This document shows positions 1 through 9,244 of a stretch of 31,009 nucleotides of DNA, piece by piece (the first letter of the stretch is position 1; each line of letters starts with the position of its first letter). Location: NCBI GenBank assembly GCA_041739085.1, contig JBGSON010000054.1:1-31009 (forward strand). Direction: 5' to 3'. A model generated the notes under the pieces. That model ran no database searches, was not told the DNA's origin, and saw nothing but the letters and a program-made list of their open reading frames with translations. This stretch comes from JBGSON01 sp041739085. Lineage in GTDB: Bacteria; Patescibacteriota; Gracilibacteria; CAIRYL01. Position numbers and translations under genes: made by a program.

Positions 1-531
1 AAAATCGCTGAGGACAGTGGTTTTCCCGAACTCAATGCGAAAAGTGAATCCCAGGAGATCTGTTTTATCCCCGGGAATGATTATGTACCGTTTTTGAAAC
101 GGAATCTCGGGAAAGAGATGTTTCAGAAAGGGGAGATTCATAGAGCAGCAACGGGAGAGAAAATAGGAATGCATGAAGGGCTTGCTGGATATACCATCGG
201 ACAGAGAGCAAGGATTTCAGGGAGCAAAATCCCGCTGTATGTCATTCGGATGGAGGCATCAACAAACACTCTCTTTGTCGGGGGAGATGAAGAGCTTTTT
301 TCAGACCGTGTGGTATTCAGAAATGCCACATGGATATCCGAAGAACCTTCTCTCGGTGATCCGGTGGAAGTGAAAATCCGCCATGGAGGGAAAGTGCAGA
401 AGGCAATAATCGCGGAAAAAGGAGGAACATGGATGCTGTCACTAGAAACTCCCGCCAGAGCCGTCACTCCCGGGCAATCTGCTGTGCTCTCGAGAGGAGG
501 AGAAATCCTGGGAGGAGGAATTATTATATAA
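1..531 (+). CDS. mnmA: tRNA-specific 2-thiouridylase MnmA, C-terminal part
   Basis: The reading frame is open from the first base of the window, so the N-terminal PP-loop ATPase domain lies outside it. What remains is the central and C-terminal part of MnmA, which thiolates U34 of the Lys, Glu and Gln tRNAs using sulfur passed from a cysteine desulfurase. The visible SQEICFIP block holds the catalytic cysteine that carries the persulfide. GLAGYTIGQR is the conserved motif that follows it, and a beta-barrel-like C-terminus ends in GGEILGGGII. It ends in TAA at 529-531, only 19 bases from the end of the convergent gene on the other strand, and no terminator is obvious between them. The motif match makes the family assignment strong. 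Confidence 0.93.
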   Translation, partial: KIAEDSGFPELNAKSESQEICFIPGNDYVPFLKRNLGKEMFQKGEIHRAATGEKIGMHEGLAGYTIGQRARISGSKIPLYVIRMEASTNTLFVGGDEELFSDRVVFRNATWISEEPSLGDPVEVKIRHGGKVQKAIIAEKGGTWMLSLETPARAVTPGQSAVLSRGGEILGGGIII

Positions 532-550
532 TCCGGATTTCTCAGGGATT

Positions 551-1243
551 TTAATGGATTTGCGTTCCCATGTCTTCCCGGAACCGGAGATTGGGATTGG
601 TGATGCGATACGAGTAGGATTGTCCCGAGGATTCGAGATCATGAGAAAAACCCATATTATCTAAATAGAGAGCAATGATCGCTGAACCCATTCCCATTCC
701 GCGATGCGCTTTTCTGCTATTGTCGTTGTGTTTCACGAGACGATCTGTATCCGGTGTTCCGTTTTCGTCGACAAGAATACTCATGACTTCCTCCCGGTTT
801 GATTCGATTCTTCCTGTGATCGCACCCATATCGACTGCCTGATCGATGTGTACGGTGATGAGAAACCCGGATTCAATTCTTTCCACCGTGACCTCCCCCG
901 TCGTTCCATGTTGAAGAAATCCCCCGACAAGTTCCCTGAGGACAGCATCAAAACACTGGAGGAGAGTCCTTTTATACTCAGTGAGATCATGGAATAGTGA
1001 TTTTTTGTCTGAGGAAAGATTCGCAAACCAGATTTCGTCGTCAATTTCTATAAAGGAAAGAATCGGAGTGAGCGCCGACATGAGGGCTCCATTCGCGCGT
1101 TCTGATGACTCAGCATCGCTCACCTTCGCCTGTGCAACGAGTGATTTTGGTTGATCAACATCGGAATCTCCGGGACCGGATCGAAGAGAAGCGGCATGAG
1201 AATGAAGAGATCTTGAGCCTTCTTGTCCTTCTCCATTTGACAT
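551..1243 (-). CDS. degenerate HATPase-like (histidine-kinase/anti-sigma fold) protein
   Basis: A 230-residue soluble protein from the ATG at 1243; a GTG at 1273 would add 10 residues. Residues 1-60 are polar and probably disordered. The rest resembles a GHKL-type ATPase module. RELVGGFLQHG sits where the N-box (ELxxNAxxH) is expected, and HRGMGMGSAIIALYLDNMGF resembles the glycine-rich G2 box followed by its helix. The magnesium-binding Asn of the N-box is replaced by Gly, and no phosphoacceptor His domain or membrane segment is seen, so a classical kinase is unlikely. An anti-sigma-like or regulatory binding role is possible but unproven. It lies downstream of the 16S gene on the same strand, beyond that gene's terminator, so it probably has its own promoter. 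Confidence 0.5.
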   Translation of the reverse strand: MSNGEGQEGSRSLHSHAASLRSGPGDSDVDQPKSLVAQAKVSDAESSERANGALMSALTPILSFIEIDDEIWFANLSSDKKSLFHDLTEYKRTLLQCFDAVLRELVGGFLQHGTTGEVTVERIESGFLITVHIDQAVDMGAITGRIESNREEVMSILVDENGTPDTDRLVKHNDNSRKAHRGMGMGSAIIALYLDNMGFSHDLESSGQSYSYRITNPNLRFREDMGTQIH

Positions 1244-1318
1244 ACGGATGAAGAAATATCCTTTTTGTAACACTATTCCATAATCACGTTCGGATGGAAA
1301 GGGAAATCATTTACCTAT

Positions 1319-1343
1319 GAAAAAACCGATTGTAAAAATCGGT
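1319..1343 (-). terminator. Rho-independent terminator of the 16S transcript
   Basis: On the minus strand a 7-bp stem (ACCGATT / AATCGGT, plus-strand 1325-1343) with a 5-nt loop is followed directly by a run of T. It lies about 130 nt past the 16S 3' end, beyond the processing stem, and there is no 23S or tRNA gene in between. Confidence 0.75.
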
Positions 1344-1377
1344 CCTCAATTTTAGGGCTTTCTAACGTTTCGAGTTC

Positions 1378-1405
1378 TTAACTCCCATGGCGTAAAAGAG
1401 GAATG
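1378..1405 (-). repeat. 3' arm of the pre-16S processing stem
   Basis: This trailer segment is the reverse complement of the leader segment at 3055-3082. Bases 1387-1405 pair without a mismatch with 3055-3073 (19 bp), and pairing continues through a G-U pair and one mismatch to about 26 bp. Arms like this bring the ends of pre-16S RNA together for RNase III-type cleavage. Confidence 0.8.
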
Positions 1406-1469
1406 CTGTCCCACTGGAGCTTGCGCTTCAGCGGGCCAACCTGGCAATGAGCTTGAGGCTCACTCCCTA

Positions 1470-2944
<1,475 letters not shown>

Positions 2945-3147
2945 AAAGTATGATACACCGCTTCAAAAGCGGTATTATAGCTCAATCATTTTTGAGTAAA
3001 CAATTCTCTTTTCATATTTTTACTCCGGAGAGATCGTCACTATAACCGGAGTCACATTCCTCTTTTACGCCATAGGTGTTAAAGACCCTCTTTGAGGTTC
3101 CCTGAGCTAGCGCTAGGGAATCTGCATCATGTTATACGCATGATAGC
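2945..3147 (-). other. 16S rRNA leader with hairpins
   Basis: This transcribed leader runs between the predicted start near 3147 and the mature 16S. Besides the processing arm at 3055-3082 it contains two neat hairpins: ACCGCT/AGCGGT at 2957-2973, close to the mature 5' end, and ACTCCGG/CCGGAGT at 3022-3052. A third inverted repeat, TTCCCT/AGGGAA, lies around 3098-3121. No coding region is seen here. Confidence 0.6.
3055..3082 (-). repeat. 5' arm of the pre-16S processing stem
   Basis: Partner of 1378-1405. The 19-base core at 3055-3073 is exactly complementary to 1387-1405, across 1.65 kb that contains the whole 16S gene. Both arms lie outside the mature rRNA. Confidence 0.8.
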
Positions 3148-3153
3148 TAAAGC

Positions 3154-3182
3154 ATCTTAGTTATTTCCCGGAAAGGAGTCAA
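3154..3182 (-). promoter_or_regulatory. 16S rRNA promoter
   Basis: On the minus strand TTGACT (3177-3182) is followed by a 17-bp spacer and TAAGAT (3154-3159), a near-consensus sigma70-type promoter. The predicted start is near 3147, about 200 nt before the mature 16S. The box lies just past the stop codon of the upstream hypothetical gene on the same strand. Confidence 0.72.
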
Positions 3183-3190
3183 GGAAATTT

Positions 3191-3511
3191 TTATAGAATT
3201 TTGAGAATCGCGGCAATCCTGAAGAAAGCTGGCTTATAAAAGGAATGAACGCCTTTTCTGTAATTATCGATTGATGATTTGATTTCTGATTCTTTTGTTG
3301 ATCGTCCGTATTTTGTCAGATAATACCGCTGATCCTCCTTTCGAATGGTTCCCGAAATGAACGAGGGATCAGTTTCTTTTGCCTGTATCTGCTTCTGGAT
3401 TTCCGGAGGAAGCCTGGAGATATCAATGAATGTGGTCGGAATATACGTATTCGTATGAACCTGTTGCATTTGGCGATCGGCTTCTTTCTTCACGGTTTCT
3501 TCGGGAGTCAT
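3191..3511 (-). CDS. small hypothetical protein
   Basis: A 106-residue protein from the ATG at 3511; a TTG seven codons upstream (3532) is the alternative start, and neither has a clear Shine-Dalgarno sequence. It is charged and rich in Gln and Lys, with a mixed segment TYIPTTFIDISRLPPEIQ near residues 22-39 and a basic, hydrophobic C-terminus (YKPAFFRIAAILKIL). I see no signal peptide and no family I recognise. It lies immediately upstream of the 16S promoter on the same strand and could read into it. Composition and length make it plausibly real. Confidence 0.5.
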   Translation of the reverse strand: MTPEETVKKEADRQMQQVHTNTYIPTTFIDISRLPPEIQKQIQAKETDPSFISGTIRKEDQRYYLTKYGRSTKESEIKSSIDNYRKGVHSFYKPAFFRIAAILKIL

Positions 3512-3631
3512 GACTAATTCAGAGATGGACAAGAATATTTTATCAGAAGAAGTGGGTATAAAAAATCAAATAGATTGTGTCGGATGAATTGCATACAATA
3601 CCTTCGATTCCGTTCATTGATTTTTTACTTT

Positions 3632-4597
3632 ATGAAAAAACGAATCCTCGTTACCGGCGGCGCCGGATTCATCGGATCAAACTTCTGCAATCTGAACAGA
3701 GAAGAGTATGAGATCATCGCCCTCGACAATCTTTTTCTCGGAGACGAGAGAAATCTTGAGAGCGGAGTTCAGTTCATAAAAGGAGACGCCTGCAGCGTTG
3801 AAGATCTCAACCGTGTCGGAAAGGTGGATTATGTCGTGCATCTCGCGGGGACTTCTTCCGCCCCTATGTTTACCGGAGAAGGATTTGTCGATGGATATGT
3901 GAACTCGGTCCAGTCATTCTGCACTGTTCTTGACTGGGCGAGGAATTACCGCGTACGGAAAATGCTCTATGCTTCGACTTCGTCGCTCTACGGAAATAAT
4001 CCCATTCCTCTTACGGAAGACCAGCATGTCGTCCCTCAGAACCATTATGCGGTAACAAAATATTTGTATGAGCGCTGCGCGGAGAGTTATTTCAACACCT
4101 ATGAAGACATCGAGATCATCGGTTTCCGGTTTATGAGCGTGTACGGCCCGAATGAGGAGGCGAAGGGAAAATATGCGAACATCATCTCCCAGTTCGCCTG
4201 GGACATCGCGCGGGATCTCCCTCCCGTCATTTACGGAGACGGAACGCAAAGCCGCGACTTTACCCATGTTTCCGATGTCGTCCAGGGAATAAAGCTCGCG
4301 ATGGAAACGGGAGAAAAGCTCGGTGCCCAGGTATTCAATATCGGCACAGGAAAAAACACGAGCCTTAATGAGATCGTCGACGCGCTCAATGAGGCATTCG
4401 GGAAAAACATGACGCCGAAGTACATCCCGAATCCGGTGAAAGAGGTGTACATCAAAGACCAGTGCGCCGATATTTCAAAGATCAGAAAAATCCTCGGGTA
4501 TGAGGCGAAGGTGATACTCAAAGACGGAATCCGGGATCAGGTGGCAAATCTCCGGAGAGAAAGAATCAGAAAGACGAGTTCGGATGATTTTCGCTAG
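3632..4597 (+). CDS. NAD-dependent sugar-nucleotide epimerase/dehydratase (extended SDR)
   Basis: A 321-residue cytoplasmic extended short-chain dehydrogenase/reductase that probably epimerises or dehydrates a nucleotide sugar for surface glycans. The start is set by the Rossmann strand MKKRILVTGGAGFIG (NAD motif GGAGFIG, residues 9-15); the open frame extends 19 codons further up but that part matches nothing. The catalytic Ser/Thr region ASTSSLYG is at 114-121 and the Tyr/Lys pair YAVTK at 139-143. RFMSVYGPNE and the GDGTQSRDFTHVSDV block are typical of UDP-glucose 4-epimerase-like enzymes. Its substrate cannot be told from sequence. It precedes the HAD gene by 55 nt on the same strand. A weak TAGATT-17-TACAAT promoter lies at 3571-3599. 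Confidence 0.88.
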   Translation: MKKRILVTGGAGFIGSNFCNLNREEYEIIALDNLFLGDERNLESGVQFIKGDACSVEDLNRVGKVDYVVHLAGTSSAPMFTGEGFVDGYVNSVQSFCTVLDWARNYRVRKMLYASTSSLYGNNPIPLTEDQHVVPQNHYAVTKYLYERCAESYFNTYEDIEIIGFRFMSVYGPNEEAKGKYANIISQFAWDIARDLPPVIYGDGTQSRDFTHVSDVVQGIKLAMETGEKLGAQVFNIGTGKNTSLNEIVDALNEAFGKNMTPKYIPNPVKEVYIKDQCADISKIRKILGYEAKVILKDGIRDQVANLRRERIRKTSSDDFR

Positions 4598-4652
4598 AAA
4601 ATAATAAAAGTTTTTTCTATACTCCATCTCTTCCGATGTTTTTTTTGAGCGT

Positions 4653-5543
4653 ATGCCTGAAATGCCGGAGAAACAGAGCGCGATTACAGACCTCGTGCTT
4701 GACCTCGATAACACGCTTTGGGATTGGGTTGGGATGCATATCCCTGCACTGGAGGCGATGGCGTGGTTTGTTTCGGATCAGGCGGGAGTCCCGCTTGAAA
4801 TCGTAAAAGCTTCCATGGCGAAAGTCTATCGGCAGGCAGGGACACACGAATATACTCCACTCGTCCAAAACATGGATATTCTTGCGCCGCTTCTGGAAAC
4901 GAAAGCCGGGGTCATGAAACTCATCGGCATCGTTTTGGGTGCACAGGAAACATACGATGCGCATCGGGAAAAGAATCTCGCACTCTATGACGGCGTTCCT
5001 GATGTCCTGAACGAGATTCACGGAATGGGGGTCCGGATGCATGTCATTTCCGATGCCCCGAAATACAAGGCCTTAAGCAGAATCAAGCTCACCGGAATAG
5101 AACAGTTTTTCACTTCTCTCCATGCGAAACCGGATCCTTGCGAATCCGAACTTCCGGAATACGTCGCGGCGAAACAGGCGGCCGGACAGTTCCAGGTCCC
5201 GTTTCCCGTCGGTGAAGTGCCGAATGGAAAACCGGACATTGATCTCGGTGGACTTCTCGGGATTCCACCGGATGACGTGAAAAATTCTGTTGCTGTTATC
5301 GGTGACAGCCTTCCAAAAGATATGGGACTCGCGAGGAGGAATAATTGCCTGGGGATTCTCGCGAGTTACGGGAATCCCACTGCGGAACAGGTGGAACATT
5401 TGCTCCGGTTCGGGACCCGGGATTCGGAAAGACTAAAACACATGCCCCTCTCCAACGAACTCGTCCGCCTCATACAGGAAACAAGAATCCATGTACTCGA
5501 GCGGGTCCGAGATTTACCGGCATTCCTCAAGAGTATCCAATAA
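4653..5543 (+). CDS. HAD-superfamily phosphatase
   Basis: A 296-residue haloacid dehalogenase-like hydrolase. Motif I is LDLDNTLW (nucleophile Asp17, acid/base Asp19), motif II is the Ser in VISDAPKY, motif III is the Lys in HAKPDP and motif IV is VAVIGDSLPKDMG, so the whole catalytic set is present. The long insert between motif I and motif II (about residues 30-110) is a helical cap, as in subfamily I enzymes. It most likely removes phosphate from a small metabolite, but the substrate is unknown. The ATG at 4653 is used; a second at 4662 is possible. It sits between a sugar epimerase and tRNA-Phe. A weak TAGAAA-17-TATACT promoter is possible at 4595-4623, which overlaps the epimerase stop codon. 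Confidence 0.85.
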   Translation: MPEMPEKQSAITDLVLDLDNTLWDWVGMHIPALEAMAWFVSDQAGVPLEIVKASMAKVYRQAGTHEYTPLVQNMDILAPLLETKAGVMKLIGIVLGAQETYDAHREKNLALYDGVPDVLNEIHGMGVRMHVISDAPKYKALSRIKLTGIEQFFTSLHAKPDPCESELPEYVAAKQAAGQFQVPFPVGEVPNGKPDIDLGGLLGIPPDDVKNSVAVIGDSLPKDMGLARRNNCLGILASYGNPTAEQVEHLLRFGTRDSERLKHMPLSNELVRLIQETRIHVLERVRDLPAFLKSIQ

Positions 5544-5562
5544 TCGGAAAAAGGGAATTTTC

Positions 5563-5591
5563 TTGCCCCGTTCTGAAAATTTTCGTAAACT
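5563..5591 (+). promoter_or_regulatory. tRNA-Phe promoter
   Basis: TTGCCC (5563-5568), a 17-bp spacer, then TAAACT (5586-5591). The predicted start is near 5598, about 23 nt before the tRNA. A small TGCTTTT/AAAAGCA hairpin lies in the short leader. Confidence 0.45.
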
Positions 5592-5620
5592 CCCCTTTGC
5601 TTTTTTAAAAGCAGGCGTTT

Positions 5621-5695
<75 letters not shown>

Positions 5696-5699
5696 TAGT

Positions 5700-5727
5700 T
5701 TGCACTATTAAGAGACAGATGTATCAT
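5700..5727 (+). promoter_or_regulatory. possible promoter of the AT-rich gene
   Basis: TTGCAC (5700-5705), a 16-bp spacer, then TATCAT (5722-5727), starting five bases past the tRNA-Phe CCA. The predicted start is about 29 nt before the ATG at 5763. Confidence 0.35.
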
Positions 5728-5762
5728 TGATTAGCAGTTTTGATACATTTTCTTCTATTCTT

Positions 5763-6755
5763 ATGAAAATGAGTGAAGATGATTTGAAAGAAATTGAAAA
5801 ATTCAGAAGTGTAAAACCTGACGAACTTAACCGGAGTAATGATTTTGGAAATAAAATTGTAAATTTTGAAGAAATTGTTCTTCTTTTTGAAGAAATAAAG
5901 AAATTTATTTTGAGGTTTGTTAATGAAGACAATTCGATTAATCAGAATGTGTCAGAAAGTATTCAGAGACAAATAATATCATTGATTAAAAGTATGAACC
6001 GCGAAAAAGATAAAATTGACAATCTTTCTAAGGAAAATATTTCAACTGCTGGGTCCGAAGTTATTAATTCTTTAAATCATTTGCGCGCTCAATCTTTTGA
6101 TCAACTGAATCCTCATTTATTTGCTGTTACGGGTGAGATAAATCAACTTATCAACGAGGCAAGAGATGCCGAAAAAAATGTAAAAATAATTTCAGGATTA
6201 ACATCGTCAGCAGGAGATTATATTGAAAAGCTTGAAAGGTTTGTACAACAAGGAGATGAGTCGGCCTCAAAGGCGGCTTCTAAGGAATTAAGCAGAGAAT
6301 TTGATAAAGCTGCAGCCGATGCGAACAAAGCATCACTTGGGTGGCTTTTTAGTTCTATTGGTTTTGGTTTCTTAATCATGCTCGCTATATTTGGAATAAG
6401 GCCATTTAATGTTAGCGGCTTTGCTGATTTTATTTTGTTTCAAAAAGAATTTCATCTCCCCAATAGCGCCATAATTAGATTGTTAGCCATTGCTCTTTTC
6501 AGTACCGGATTACAATTCAGTATAAGTAATCATAAGACATCAAAACACTTAAGAGAGGTTAACCATTTTAGAGCAAGAATTCTAAATGTTTTTGAGAGAA
6601 TTATTGAATACAAGGGCATGAAAGACGATGTAAGATTAGAATTTTTACGAGGAGCATCGACTGCTATTTTTTCATTAACGGAAACTGGATATGCAGGAAG
6701 TAAAGATAAAATAGGAACTGGATTATCGATAAACTTTCCAACAAAAATTGTATAA
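5763..6755 (+). CDS. AT-rich coiled-coil membrane protein of unknown function
   Basis: A 330-residue protein from the ATG at 5763; a TTG at 5727 would add 12 residues. Residues 1-190 are charged, helical and coiled-coil-like with no signal peptide. Two hydrophobic segments follow: LGWLFSSIGFGFLIMLAIFGI at about 192-212, and IIRLLAIALFSTGLQFSI at about 237-254. A C-terminal helical tail of about 75 residues follows. This predicts a hairpin in the membrane with both large parts in the cytoplasm. I recognise no family. Base composition is far more AT-rich than every neighbour (codons such as AAA, TTA and ATT dominate), and the gene lies between tRNA-Phe and a degenerate copy of that tRNA's 3' end, so it was probably acquired by transfer. 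Confidence 0.8.
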   Translation: MKMSEDDLKEIEKFRSVKPDELNRSNDFGNKIVNFEEIVLLFEEIKKFILRFVNEDNSINQNVSESIQRQIISLIKSMNREKDKIDNLSKENISTAGSEVINSLNHLRAQSFDQLNPHLFAVTGEINQLINEARDAEKNVKIISGLTSSAGDYIEKLERFVQQGDESASKAASKELSREFDKAAADANKASLGWLFSSIGFGFLIMLAIFGIRPFNVSGFADFILFQKEFHLPNSAIIRLLAIALFSTGLQFSISNHKTSKHLREVNHFRARILNVFERIIEYKGMKDDVRLEFLRGASTAIFSLTETGYAGSKDKIGTGLSINFPTKIV

Positions 6756-6797
6756 ACACAATCTTTGTAGGCTTATCCAATTTATTCACAACTCTTA

Positions 6798-6844
6798 TGT
6801 CGCCAGTTACTTCAGATTCGGGTGTGACCAGCCTCGGCCACCAT
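6798..6844. repeat. degenerate copy of the tRNA-Phe 3' end (putative att remnant)
   Basis: Two blocks of the tRNA-Phe 3' end recur here in the same order and orientation. TGTCGCCAGTT (6798-6808) matches 5664-5674 at 10 of 11 bases, and CGGCCACCAT (6835-6844) matches 5687-5696 at 9 of 10. They are separated by 26 nt instead of 12. The second block stops exactly at the stop codon of the ACT-domain gene, which marks the right edge of the AT-rich insert. Chance similarity cannot be fully excluded. Confidence 0.45.
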
Positions 6845-7243
6845 TTAGTCCTGAAATAATCGCAGCACTTTCATCGCCTCCTCTCTTTTTCCAAACGGCA
6901 CAAAGAGATGATCGTGGTAAAACGCCGAAACGACGTTGATGCTGATCCCTGCTTCCGCCATCTTTTCGCTGATCTTCGCGAGAAACCCGACTGCCTCGAG
7001 ATCAGAATGAACGGTGAGGGTGATGAGGGCCCATATCGCGGAGTATTGCATTGTGTTTTTGTCAGCCTCTTCCTTTTCGAGGATGACCGTTACGCCTTCT
7101 TTTTCATGAAATACGAGGAGGGGATTTAGTGCCAGTTTTTCAATACTCTCCTCTTTTTTAGCGGTGCAGAAGACAAATTTCTTCTGACAGAGTTCCGGCT
7201 TCATGTTTTTGAGGAGAACGCATATATCACTGGTTCCTTTCAT
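6845..7243 (-). CDS. ACT-domain protein (COG3602/DUF2241 type)
   Basis: A 132-residue soluble protein that matches the small family of ACT-domain proteins of unknown ligand. The N-terminal part MKGTSDICVLLKNMKPEL and the FVFCT strand are family-typical. The C-terminal ACT half contains WALITLTVHSDLEAVGFLA, followed by AEAGISINVVSAFYHDHLFVPF, the strongest signature, and ends in the KREEAMKVL helix. ACT domains usually bind amino acids and regulate metabolism, and here there is no catalytic partner domain. The TAA at 6845-6847 abuts the AT-rich insert, which seems to have entered just behind this gene. The start ATG has no Shine-Dalgarno sequence. Confidence 0.85.
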   Translation of the reverse strand: MKGTSDICVLLKNMKPELCQKKFVFCTAKKEESIEKLALNPLLVFHEKEGVTVILEKEEADKNTMQYSAIWALITLTVHSDLEAVGFLAKISEKMAEAGISINVVSAFYHDHLFVPFGKREEAMKVLRLFQD

Positions 7244-7319
7244 GTATGGAGGGATGAAACCACTCTGGATACTATCAAATAATCACAAGAGACAGAAATA
7301 TCCAGCGTCGAATTTCTTC

Positions 7320-7937
7320 TCAGTTTACGACTGGAGTTAATATCTCTTCCCGATAAAAAACCTCATTCGTTCTTCCAAAGAGCTCCGCAATCCTTTCACG
7401 CGTTTCCATCCGGATGACTCTCCGTTGAATCTGAAAAAGACGCTCGATCGCCCGCTTCGGATCTTCATTTCGGAACACATGGTGCCAATTTCGGTGAAAC
7501 TGAAACGGGAGCGGGATGATGTTCAGCGGGTCACGGACGGAGAATCCCTCATCCGATAGCGATGACGGGACAATATGATGATTGCTGAGACTCGGTCTCG
7601 GGTGTGCGTCCAAGGGAAAAAGATCCTTGCCGGACATAAGCAGTGCTTTCCAAACTCCATCCGAAGACAACTCGCCATTGAGCACTTCATCCCGATAGTA
7701 CACTTCCTCCGGTGTAAGACAGAGTTCCATGAGATCTCTCCTGACCCCATCGGAGAGAACCCTGCGAGTGATGAGATGAAAGACGGCGAGCTGTTCGAGA
7801 GGTGTTTGTTTCCCAAAAAGCCTTGTGAGGTTTTTTGAAAGACACCGATTGACGAGAACATGGTTCAGTTCATGGGAGACTTTGTACCCGTGTTTTTCCC
7901 TGCATGCCGGAATGATGAGATGCTCGGATTTCTCCAC
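7320..7937 (-). CDS. HNH-like protein with an internal duplication
   Basis: A 205-residue protein from the GTG at 7937, preceded at short distance by CAGGGAAAA. The central block SNHHIVP (residues 118-124), then LNIIPLP (138-144) and FHRNWHHVF (147-155), has the order of an HNH/beta-beta-alpha metal nuclease: His120/121, Asn139 and His148 or His152/153. On either side of it a 29-residue segment is repeated without gaps (58-86 and 172-200, 12 identities, pattern RRV...R....EL.....EV.YR.E.L). The repeats may be a scaffold or DNA-binding arms. Nuclease activity is inferred only from the motif. A good promoter lies upstream, so it is probably a single-gene unit. Confidence 0.6.
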   Translation of the reverse strand: MEKSEHLIIPACREKHGYKVSHELNHVLVNRCLSKNLTRLFGKQTPLEQLAVFHLITRRVLSDGVRRDLMELCLTPEEVYYRDEVLNGELSSDGVWKALLMSGKDLFPLDAHPRPSLSNHHIVPSSLSDEGFSVRDPLNIIPLPFQFHRNWHHVFRNEDPKRAIERLFQIQRRVIRMETRERIAELFGRTNEVFYREEILTPVVN

Positions 7938-7963
7938 TTTTCCCTGTGATGAAAATGGAGGTG

Positions 7964-7991
7964 ATGATACCGCTCAGAAATGATTTGTCAA
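7964..7991 (-). promoter_or_regulatory. promoter of the HNH-like gene
   Basis: Minus strand TTGACA (7986-7991, full consensus), a 16-bp spacer, then TATCAT (7964-7969). The predicted start is about 20 nt before the GTG at 7937. The rest of 7992-8142 shows no gene or clear RNA. Confidence 0.5.
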
Positions 7992-8142
7992 TTTTTTTGC
8001 GAGCATGCGGAGGGCTTGTTCCGTTACAGTCTCTCTCATCGAGTCACGGGCAAAATCACAGTACCTTCGAGATTAAAAAATCCTGAATGGAATCATATCT
8101 TGTGATGTGTCCCTCTCAATATTCATCATCGCGTGAATACTC

Positions 8143-9216
8143 TTATTTGTCTCCTTCGAGCTCCCGGTGCATCGTTTCCGCGTCGATCACTTTTTTCTGT
8201 ACGAGTTCATTGAGCGCCTGCTTGAAGAGTTTGTTCCCTCCCTTCTGATTCACCGCCATCGCGTTTTCCAGCTGATCGAGGAGTCCTCTCCGGATGATGG
8301 AGCGGATCCCCTGATTCGGGATGAGGTATTCGCGGACCATCGTCCGTTCTCCTTTCAGGTTTTTGATGAGCTTCTGGCAGACAACACCTTCGAGGACAAA
8401 GGAGAGGATGGTGAGGATCTCCGGCGCTTTATCCGGAGGATAGATATCAATGATCCGTTCGATCGTATTCACAATATTCGCCGTGTGGAGAGTCCCGATG
8501 ACGAGATATCCGGTTTCCGCGAGCCGGAGCGCGGTGTCTATAGATTCGATGCTTCGCATTTCTCCGATGACGAGGATATCGACATCCTGGCGGAGGACCT
8601 GCTCCATGGCGGTATTAAAATTGCTGGAATGCGTACCGATCTGCCGCTGGGTGATGATGCTCAATTTATTCTCCAGAATGTGCTCGATCGGATCTTCCAG
8701 GACGACGATATGTTTTTTCTGGTGGGAATTGATGTAATCGAGGAGTGACACGAGAAAAGTTGTCTTCCCGGCATTGTTTTTTCCGGTGATGAGAATGAGC
8801 CCTGAACTCTGGTACGTGAGATCGAGGATGAACCGGGGGATCTCATATTCTTCCGCCGTGAAGATCCTCTGGTCGATGTAGCGCATAACGACTCCGATCC
8901 CGTGCTGATCGAGAAAGACATTCGTCCGGAACCTTCCGGTTTTCTCGAAGTCAAGGACGATGTTTGTCTCGTTGTTCGCGAGGTATTCGTTCCATTCATG
9001 CTCCGGGAGGAGCCGGGAAAATATCGTCTTCAGGTCTTCTTCCGCGACCTCTTTCACAAAGTGCGGAAGCTGGATGATGTCCCCGTCGAGACTGCGAAAA
9101 TACGGGGCTTTTCCTGACGAGAGATGGAGATCCGAGAGCTTGTGTTTCGCCTGGTAGTACAGGAGTTCGGCAAGACTCAGTGTCTTTGCTTTTGGGATTT
9201 CGTCAACGATCAGCAT
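8143..9216 (-). CDS. pilT: PilT-type type IV pilus retraction ATPase
   Basis: A 357-residue hexameric secretion ATPase of the PilT/GspE class. PilT works at the cytoplasmic base of type IV pili and powers retraction. The N-terminal domain begins with the family block LYYQAKHKLSDLHLSSGKAP. Walker A is GKNNAGKT (145-152), the Asp box is VVLEDPIEH (172-179), Walker B is DILVIGEMR (213-221) and the His box is GTLHTANIVNTIERIID (241-257). The loop after Walker B reads GEMRS where PilT normally has GEMRD, and the P-loop filler KNNA is unusual. The length fits PilT (about 350) and there is no N1 domain as in PilB. No other pilus genes are in the window. It has its own promoter. Confidence 0.9.
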   Translation of the reverse strand: MLIVDEIPKAKTLSLAELLYYQAKHKLSDLHLSSGKAPYFRSLDGDIIQLPHFVKEVAEEDLKTIFSRLLPEHEWNEYLANNETNIVLDFEKTGRFRTNVFLDQHGIGVVMRYIDQRIFTAEEYEIPRFILDLTYQSSGLILITGKNNAGKTTFLVSLLDYINSHQKKHIVVLEDPIEHILENKLSIITQRQIGTHSSNFNTAMEQVLRQDVDILVIGEMRSIESIDTALRLAETGYLVIGTLHTANIVNTIERIIDIYPPDKAPEILTILSFVLEGVVCQKLIKNLKGERTMVREYLIPNQGIRSIIRRGLLDQLENAMAVNQKGGNKLFKQALNELVQKKVIDAETMHRELEGDK

Positions 9217-9244
9217 GTGAATATTGATATGTGTTCAATGGAAT

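Noticed and set aside
5600..5618. A terminator for the HAD gene (TGCTTTT/AAAAGCA)
   Set aside because: The stem is A/T-rich and short, and it lies between the tRNA promoter and the tRNA, where termination would block the tRNA.
6798..6844. A second functional tRNA ending in CCACCA
   Set aside because: No acceptor, D-arm or anticodon arm can be found upstream; it is better explained as a remnant repeat.
7992..8142. A small RNA gene (SRP RNA or similar) in the pilT/HNH gap
   Set aside because: No conserved core motif or strong hairpin could be recognised in the gap.
8167..8748. A 193-codon open frame antisense to the pilT-like gene
   Set aside because: It is rich in Asp, Phe and Arg in the way that reverse-strand shadows usually are, and it overlaps a clear ATPase.
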